Below are positions 57,773-64,000 of a stretch of DNA of 64,000 nucleotides, in pieces. A program made the translations under genes and the position numbers. Positions within the stretch are counted from its first letter, which is position 1. Each line of letters begins with the position of its first letter. The stretch lies in assembly GCA_913060895.1 (NCBI GenBank), contig CAJXSN010000002.1, positions 62,001-126,000 on the forward strand, written 5' to 3'. Under the pieces are notes generated by a model. It had not been told where the DNA came from. It saw only the letters and a list, made by a program, of their open reading frames with translations, and did not search any database. Source of the stretch: an uncultured Sphingomonadaceae bacterium. GTDB lineage: Bacteria > Pseudomonadota > Alphaproteobacteria > Sphingomonadales > Sphingomonadaceae.

Positions 57773-59020
57773 CTATTGTTGACGAATTTGCAAATCTGCA
57801 AATTCGGCCTGTTGTGAACGACCGCCCAGATTCCGGCCGGTTTGGAGCATCAATTGCTGAACAGGGCACCCTGCCTCCGGTATACGGAATTCAAAGGATG
57901 ATAAACTCCAGTCATCGCTCTCTCTACCTTCTGGCACTCTCGATTGCCCAAGGGATTGATCCAAGCATCCGACTATCCATGTGAGCTCATCATTCTGTCC
58001 TGACCGGCGAAGCATACTCATGCGATAACTGCCGGGAGAAAGGCGCAAAGTTTGCGTCACCGCAGGCGCCGTTACTCTACTGGAAGTGCGCACAAAAAGT
58101 GACGATCTTCCTTCGGGTCCGCCGGTCTCATTGACAGATACAACCGTTCGCTTGGCAGAGCCGTACTGCCAAGCGAACGGGTTAGTAGTTTCCTCGGTAT
58201 CAACAGAAAGAGTGGCAAAGCGAACAAACGCGGCATCGTTGATTCCATCCCTTTGTGTCTCCTCGTCCACTTCTTCTGCGACGCGGGCCAGCGTATCTGT
58301 TTGTCCGAGCGTTAGAAGACTTGCATAAACTGCGGCTTTTTCGGGATCGCTGATTTGCGCGCCAGCGGCCTTCAAATCGACCAACATCGAACCCATCGAA
58401 TTTGCAGCATCGGCATTAGCGAATTTGGGCGTAGCTGCGAACAACTCGGAACGCCACGGAGGGTTTTCCAAAAGCCGATCAGCAAGAAGCCCCCGCAACT
58501 CCGCATCACCGAGCATCAGGGAGACCAACTGGAAGCTTTCTGATGATATCTCACGACGACGAAGCAGCGCGTCCATACGGTCGATGACTAGCGGACGATC
58601 TGCTTCGGACAGGCCCACCATCATCAATTTTGCCTGAGATTGAGAGTCGCGCCAACCCAGCAATCCTACCGTCTTCAAGTGAGGATTGCCGAGAGTATCC
58701 AGCAAGGGTGTATCAAGACCCGACTCAATTTCTGCGAGGATACGAACGGAACTCTGATGAACAGGTTGCTGCTGAATGGCCTTACGAGCAATGCGCAATG
58801 CATTTTCAGTATCGCCGGTTGCTGCAAGCGCAATAGCTTCATCGCTCATTGCATCCGAGGACCGGTAGGGAGAGGCAAAGCCCAACCCGACCATACCCGC
58901 CTGATCAACGGCGCTGCCTAAGCCATGCCAAAGTATTAGAGCCGCTACAGCGAATCCGATTAGGCGCGTGCGACCATTACCAATACCGAATGAGTTTTTT
59001 GCATCTTCAGCAGTGGTCAT
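57773..59020 (-). CDS. Membrane-anchored hypothetical protein with helical-repeat N-half and beta-rich (CBM-like) C-half, EPS locus
   Basis: 415 aa; TM LIGFAVAALILWHGLGSAV, TPR-like ENALRIARKAIQQQPVHQSSVRILAEI, C-terminal LSPGSYRMSMLRRSGQNDELTWIVGC...FEFRIPEAGCPVQQLMLQTGRN. Confidence 0.55.
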   Translation of the reverse strand: MTTAEDAKNSFGIGNGRTRLIGFAVAALILWHGLGSAVDQAGMVGLGFASPYRSSDAMSDEAIALAATGDTENALRIARKAIQQQPVHQSSVRILAEIESGLDTPLLDTLGNPHLKTVGLLGWRDSQSQAKLMMVGLSEADRPLVIDRMDALLRRREISSESFQLVSLMLGDAELRGLLADRLLENPPWRSELFAATPKFANADAANSMGSMLVDLKAAGAQISDPEKAAVYASLLTLGQTDTLARVAEEVDEETQRDGINDAAFVRFATLSVDTEETTNPFAWQYGSAKRTVVSVNETGGPEGRSSLFVRTSSRVTAPAVTQTLRLSPGSYRMSMLRRSGQNDELTWIVGCLDQSLGQSRVPEGRESDDWSLSSFEFRIPEAGCPVQQLMLQTGRNLGGRSQQAEFADLQIRQQ

Positions 59021-59034
59021 AGCCAGCCTCGTCC

Positions 59035-61227
59035 TTATGAGTTGGCATAATCGTATTCATATTCCTGATAGTAATACTGATAGCCTTCGCCCTTCGCGTC
59101 GAATTTCGTCATCACCAAACCAAGCAGTTGTTTCGCATGATTATTCAAGCGGGCAATCATATCTCTGGTCTGGGCAGGCCGCCATTCACCGGCTTCTAGC
59201 GCAAACAGAGTCGCATCAACATGAGATGACAGGATCAATGCGTCGGACAGGCCAAGGACCGGTGGGCCGTCAATAAGAATATGATCGTATTTTTCACCGC
59301 ACACGTCCAGAAGGTTCTTAAATGCAACGGATGAAAGCAGATCAACAGGGTTGGGTGGAATGTGCCCGGACGGCAAGAAATCGATTGCAAGCGGCTCCTG
59401 AACAGTACGGATGGCATCTGCAATAACCGTCTGGCCAGCCAGCACCTCGGCCAGACCATTTTCGTTATCTAGACCAAGCAGTTTATGCATATTGGGTCGC
59501 CGCATATCTGCATCCACCATCAGAACGCGGTTGCCGCGCCGGACCAGATTTTTTGCGATAGCAAAGCTGGTCGTCGACTTGCCTTCGCCGGCACGGCCAC
59601 TGGTTGTAAACAACGATTTGGGCACCCCGCCCGTACCTGAAAGTGCGAGGATCGACGTCAAAGTCTGGAAAGATTCTGATATGTTCGAAAGATTCTCTTC
59701 CAACGCTTGCTCGATATCCACGCCCTTCGGACGCGGAATCGTTGCCAGTAGGGGAACCGACAGATGCCGGCGGACATCGTCCGGTGTACGAATGCGGTTG
59801 AAAATCTGCTCGCGGAGCAGAGTTGCCAGTGCCGCCAGAACAAGTCCGAGGACGAGAGCGATCATCATGTTACGCGTCGGTTGTGGAGCAAACGGAATGC
59901 GCGGACGCTCTGCCTTGTCAACAACGGTGATATTGTTGCCAGTCAAACCGGCGGACGCGGTAAGTTCACGGTAGCGCTGGAGTAACCCGTCGTACAAAGC
60001 ACGGTTGGTCGCTACCTCGCGGTTAAGAATACTGTATTCTACATTGCGGGACTGCTCGCCTTGCTGTTGTCCGGTAAGGCCCTGCAGTGCTGAGCCCAAT
60101 TCACGCTCCCTGCCTAAGGTTGCCTCATAATTGCGGCGGATCGAATCCTTGATGTTTGCAGAAATCGAAGAAATTTCACGCTCGATCTGGCCTAGCTCCG
60201 CTTCGGCTTCCTGAACTTCCGGCGAGTTGCTGATATAGCGCTGCTTAACTTCAGCTAGCTGTGCTCGCAGCTCGGCTCGCCGGCGAAGCAGATTGGAAAC
60301 AGCAGAGTTCTGATAGACTGCAGGAAGACTTAAAGCAGGGCTATTCTGCGCAGAGCGCCACGATTGCTCTGCCTGAATGCGCGCGCTACGTGCCTGGACG
60401 AGTTCTTGGTTAGTCTGACTGATAGTATCGTTGGTCAAAGACCCGCTCGGGTCTCCATCCGCATTGCTTCCCGTCGAGACAATCCCTGTATTGCGCGCAT
60501 ATGTGGCGAGATTAGCTTCGGAATCTTCTAGCCGTTCTCGCGCTTCGGCCAGTTGTTCTGCGACGAATTGCCGAGCGTAGGCGGTAACATTGAAACGGCG
60601 GGTCAGGCTGTCTTCAATATAATTTTCAGTGTAACTATTTGTTACCCTCGAGGCCAAATTGGCATCGGGGCTGGCAAAGGTAATTGTGATGATCCTCGAT
60701 TCGGGAACTTTTGTAACCGTGCGGTTTTGAAGCAGTTGTCCGACAACTGCTCGCTTGCGTGCGTCTGCAGCTTCACGGCCAGACAGGTCTTCCGAGACGG
60801 GGTTTGCATTCATCGCAACCAAAAAATCGTCATTGTTCAGCAGACCGAGATCTTCCGCGACTGCCTCTGCTATAGCACGACTTTCGATGATTTCGATTTG
60901 AGTGCGAAGAAACTCATCGCTGCCCTGGGCAGGAATCTCTGCCTGAACATCCTCGACATCCAGAACATTGGACTGACGGGAATCGACTTCCAACGTGGAT
61001 TCAGCGCGGAACATCGGCACTGAGAGTGCAGTTAAAACAGCAGCGGCCAACATTGTGCCAGTAAGGACGCCAAGGATGATCCACTTGTTGCGCATCACCA
61101 CAGCGCGCAGTTCGACAAAATCAATCAGTTGACCGTCATCGCTTCTGGCAGAGTCATTACCAATCATGCGGGTAGGCTCGACAAGAGGCACCTGATCCGG
61201 TTGAGCAAGAGGACCCGAAGGATTCAT
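59035..61227 (-). CDS. Polysaccharide biosynthesis tyrosine autokinase / chain-length determinant (Wzc-like)
   Basis: Wzz domain, GNVR-type PxxP, Walker motifs FTTSGRAGEGKSTTSFAIAKNLVRRGNRVLMVDADMRRPNMHKLLG, Tyr-rich tail GEGYQYYYQEYEYDYANS. Confidence 0.95.
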   Translation of the reverse strand: MNPSGPLAQPDQVPLVEPTRMIGNDSARSDDGQLIDFVELRAVVMRNKWIILGVLTGTMLAAAVLTALSVPMFRAESTLEVDSRQSNVLDVEDVQAEIPAQGSDEFLRTQIEIIESRAIAEAVAEDLGLLNNDDFLVAMNANPVSEDLSGREAADARKRAVVGQLLQNRTVTKVPESRIITITFASPDANLASRVTNSYTENYIEDSLTRRFNVTAYARQFVAEQLAEARERLEDSEANLATYARNTGIVSTGSNADGDPSGSLTNDTISQTNQELVQARSARIQAEQSWRSAQNSPALSLPAVYQNSAVSNLLRRRAELRAQLAEVKQRYISNSPEVQEAEAELGQIEREISSISANIKDSIRRNYEATLGRERELGSALQGLTGQQQGEQSRNVEYSILNREVATNRALYDGLLQRYRELTASAGLTGNNITVVDKAERPRIPFAPQPTRNMMIALVLGLVLAALATLLREQIFNRIRTPDDVRRHLSVPLLATIPRPKGVDIEQALEENLSNISESFQTLTSILALSGTGGVPKSLFTTSGRAGEGKSTTSFAIAKNLVRRGNRVLMVDADMRRPNMHKLLGLDNENGLAEVLAGQTVIADAIRTVQEPLAIDFLPSGHIPPNPVDLLSSVAFKNLLDVCGEKYDHILIDGPPVLGLSDALILSSHVDATLFALEAGEWRPAQTRDMIARLNNHAKQLLGLVMTKFDAKGEGYQYYYQEYEYDYANS

Positions 61228-61276
61228 AAATCTGATTTCCAGCTAAATAATAAAAATTACAATGACCTCAACGCCA

Positions 61277-61987
61277 TTAAAGCGCTCTGAACACTGCGGC
61301 TGCCAATGGCGAGGCACGAAGCAGCTCCAGATAATCCCGCCGTGCATTATCGAGATGCACCACAACCACATCACCAGAGATCAACTGTGGATCGTCCTGC
61401 ATACCGCGTTCGATTGCAGTCAAATTGAACAACGCTCCAAACCGTTGCCCTTCGATTGTGCGGAAAACCACCACGTCATCGCGGCTTGCAAGTTCATTAG
61501 TTCCCCGTGCCCGTGCGATCGCTCCAAGCAATGTCATATCCTTGTCGGCAGAGAAAACACCCGAAGAATTCACCGCACCCTCGACCACAATACGGCGCGT
61601 CGCTGCTTCCAGCAGCATGACGGTAACATCGGGATTTCTCAAGTAGACCTGGCCGAGACCGCTCTCTATCTGCCGGGCCAATTCGAAAACCGTGTCTCCA
61701 TTAGCGTCAAGTCGGCCGAGCAGGGGAAAAGCAATCGCTCCAGTGGAATCCAGCGTTATCTCGTCAAAAGACAAATCCGGCTCCCGAAATGTGCGAATGC
61801 TGATCTTGTCATTCGGACCGAGAGGATATGTTGAAGCATCGATGTCCTTGAGAGGAGCCTCGAATTGGGCAGCAACCTCGCCAATGGGACGGGACTGCTG
61901 CTCGATTGTGCCGCTACACCCTGTCAGAAGCAGAAGCAAACCACTCAGCATCAATGTGTTAATCCGCAAAACTCTCACTCCGAACAC
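61277..61987 (-). CDS. Polysaccharide export outer-membrane lipoprotein (Wza-like)
   Basis: Lipobox LLLLTGC; YPLGPNDKISIRTFREPDLSFDEITLDSTGAIAFPLLGRLDANGDTVFELARQIESGL (Poly_export + SLBB). Confidence 0.9.
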   Translation of the reverse strand: MFGVRVLRINTLMLSGLLLLLTGCSGTIEQQSRPIGEVAAQFEAPLKDIDASTYPLGPNDKISIRTFREPDLSFDEITLDSTGAIAFPLLGRLDANGDTVFELARQIESGLGQVYLRNPDVTVMLLEAATRRIVVEGAVNSSGVFSADKDMTLLGAIARARGTNELASRDDVVVFRTIEGQRFGALFNLTAIERGMQDDPQLISGDVVVVHLDNARRDYLELLRASPLAAAVFRAL

Positions 61988-62046
61988 AAACCATCAGTAT
62001 CCCACGGCGAGCGCTATCGCACGGTGGGCAGCTATAAGAAAGGGGG

Positions 62047-63435
62047 TCAATATGGGGGGCGCTTCAACCGATCCCCGCTATCGTGTGGCTTCGGCATTAT
62101 CAAGCCGCAAAGCGCCGCAAATATAACGACAAGCGTCGTGGTACGCAGAGGATAATCGAAACTGCTGTGGATAAGCAAAACGAGTATTGCGAAAACCGCC
62201 AGAACAGCGATCCGCTGAGATGTACCGTCACGGCCGATGCCTTGGCGCAGCACCTTGACTGCAGCCCAAGCCAAAATACCCAACCCAGCCAACATCAGAA
62301 TAATACCAGGAAGCCCGGCCTCCAAGGCAATCTCCAGATATTCGTTATGCGCACTGTTAATGAATTTTGGCCCAACTTCGGCGAGAGGCTGTTTGGCTTT
62401 ATAATAATCGACAAAACTTCCGATGCCGATCCCGAACGGCAACGTTTCACCAATGAAATCGATGGTACGCGGCCATATCAAAAAACGCATTTCGTCGTCG
62501 CCTCCGAACCGCGAAAGTGTGGCGGCGAAAATACGATTTCCCGACAGCAAGGCGCCGGAACCTGCGGCGAATAGAAAAGCCACGAAACCAGCAATAATCG
62601 CCAGTCCACGCTTCCCGAAATCTCCTACCTGACTGGTCACAATCGCCAACCAGGCCACCAGAGCCAATGCTAGACCTCCGCGTGAACCAGTTGCCAGAAC
62701 TGCCAACACAAATACCCCGCTCAGCGCAGCAAGGATGCCCAAACGCATCCCCCGGCCCATGCTACCCATCCGCAAATGAGGTGAGCCCAGAACGGCGGCC
62801 GTCGTTAACCAACCGACGATCATCAGATCAGCCTGATGGTTCCTGTTGGAGAAAAATCCAACTCCGAAGCCTCTGTTGGTCGCCGTATACATGTGCAAGG
62901 TCGTGGTGCCGCCAGCATACTGCAACAGGCCGAGCACGGCGCTCAAGAGTGCTACCGCGCTTATGCCTAGGGCGATTTTTGCTCTCTGCGTTCCGTCCAT
63001 TCGGACAACAGCAGCAAAAATGGCGACCGGTGGGATCATCAAAAGAAGATTGTCGAACGCTTCATTCGGGACCAGTGTGAAAGGCCGCCAGCCATAGCCT
63101 AGCCCGAGCTCGCTTAGAACTTGCTGAGCCACTGGAACCGGATGCAGGAACTCCCATAGCACAAAAGGGAGCGGCAACAGGTGCAGGATAATCAGGCCAA
63201 ATATGGAAATGATAAGCCAATAAGATGCCCGAATTAACTGATTGCTAGGCGGCTTGCGCGCTTTGAATGTGGCAACAAGCAAAGCAATAGCGGCCAACTG
63301 CACAATCATTTCACGCACCGCACTACCGTTGCCTTGTCCGCCAAATAAAACCGCCAACGCGATAACGAATAAAGAGGCGAACACAGGCCCATCACGTGAG
63401 CCATCGTTACCTTTTGAGAATAATGCCTGATTCAT
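62047..63435 (-). CDS. O-antigen ligase family protein
   Basis: Polytopic; GFGVGFFSNRNHQADLMIVGWL, FGIGIGSFVDYYKAKQP...FINSAHNEYLEIALEAGLPG typical of WaaL/Wzy_C. Confidence 0.87.
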   Translation of the reverse strand: MNQALFSKGNDGSRDGPVFASLFVIALAVLFGGQGNGSAVREMIVQLAAIALLVATFKARKPPSNQLIRASYWLIISIFGLIILHLLPLPFVLWEFLHPVPVAQQVLSELGLGYGWRPFTLVPNEAFDNLLLMIPPVAIFAAVVRMDGTQRAKIALGISAVALLSAVLGLLQYAGGTTTLHMYTATNRGFGVGFFSNRNHQADLMIVGWLTTAAVLGSPHLRMGSMGRGMRLGILAALSGVFVLAVLATGSRGGLALALVAWLAIVTSQVGDFGKRGLAIIAGFVAFLFAAGSGALLSGNRIFAATLSRFGGDDEMRFLIWPRTIDFIGETLPFGIGIGSFVDYYKAKQPLAEVGPKFINSAHNEYLEIALEAGLPGIILMLAGLGILAWAAVKVLRQGIGRDGTSQRIAVLAVFAILVLLIHSSFDYPLRTTTLVVIFAALCGLIMPKPHDSGDRLKRPPY

Positions 63436-63562
63436 GGGGAGCGCTATAGGATGAGGCTTGTCTTCATGCCAGCACCACGTGCCCTTAAATGCCCGATCTA
63501 TCGTACCATCGGATGGAACGGGAACGATGGTTGGGGATTGAATGGGCAAAGGAACCTAAACC

Positions 63563-63721
63563 ATGCAAATTATCATTTTTATAGCCAGCATTCTCCTTCC
63601 ACCCTTGGGCGTCGCCCTGAAACACGGGCTGGACCGCGATTTTTGGATTAATCTTATCCTCACTATAATTCTCTTCGTGCCCGGCGTAGTTCACGCAATT
63701 TATGTTAACTTTGTTCGCTAA
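63563..63721 (+). CDS. YqaE/Pmp3 family small membrane protein (52 aa)
   Basis: Hand translation MQIIIFIASILLPPLGVALKHGLDRDFWINLILTIILFVPGVVHAIYVNFVR. Confidence 0.85.
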   Translation: MQIIIFIASILLPPLGVALKHGLDRDFWINLILTIILFVPGVVHAIYVNFVR

Positions 63722-63729
63722 TACGTAAT

Positions 63730-64000
63730 TTGGCTGAACGGGACCGGAAAGATCGCCACCGTGCGGTACCAAGCGGGCGCATTGCCCGGATGGCAGGTTT
63801 TGGCAGGTTGGCTGGCGGCGTGGCCGGATCGGTCTTGGGCGAAGGCGCGCGGCGGATGGCAGCGGGCGATCGGCCCACTATAAACGAATTACTCCTGACA
63901 CCAGCCAATGCTTCTCGCCTTGCCGACCGACTGTCCCACCTACGTGGAGCAGCCATGAAACTGGGCCAGATGATCAGTATGGATGCTGGCGACATGCTCT
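63730..64000 (+). CDS. AarF/UbiB (ABC1) family kinase-like protein, N-terminal part (truncated by right edge)
   Basis: TTG start candidate; LAERDRKDRHRAVPSGRIARMAGFGRLAGGVAGSVLGEGARRM...RLADRLSHLRGAAMKLGQMISMDAGDML (KxGQ motif). Confidence 0.8.
   Translation, partial: MAERDRKDRHRAVPSGRIARMAGFGRLAGGVAGSVLGEGARRMAAGDRPTINELLLTPANASRLADRLSHLRGAAMKLGQMISMDAGDML

Overview
64 kb chromosomal window from an alphaproteobacterium. The gene families and synteny look like Sphingomonadales/Erythrobacteraceae, but this is inferred by reading proteins, not by a search. Most of the left two thirds is housekeeping: panB, a divergent ScfR-type regulator and isocitrate lyase, SLC13 and NSS transporters, efp, suhB-like, thiE, class I fba, pgk-gap-tkt, a zapA-6S RNA-ygfA module, branched-chain ketoacid dehydrogenase genes, thyA, and three tRNAs (Leu-CAA, Asp-GTC, Pro-CGG). 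Accessory features are: (1) a radical-SAM DNA repair/modification family gene cut by the left edge, with an alphaproteobacterial SOS-box-like GTTC-N7-GTTC just upstream of its start; (2) an XrtA/PEP-CTERM-type regulatory and glycosyltransferase block (prsT-like, prsR, prsK, TIGR03013-like sugar transferase) with no exosortase in the window; (3) two adjacent tryptophan-halogenase-family genes, one apparently degenerate, plus a flavodoxin-family gene lying between pgk and fba; (4) a ~20 kb Wzx/Wzy-type exopolysaccharide locus (43.9-63.4 kb). This locus has a tightly packed 12-gene operon with gmd/fcl (GDP-L-fucose), a pyruvyltransferase, a deacetylase, a beta-helix lipoprotein and three divergent sulfotransferase-like proteins, which suggests a sulfated fucose-containing polysaccharide. 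I saw no CRISPR array, transposase, phage genes or rRNA.
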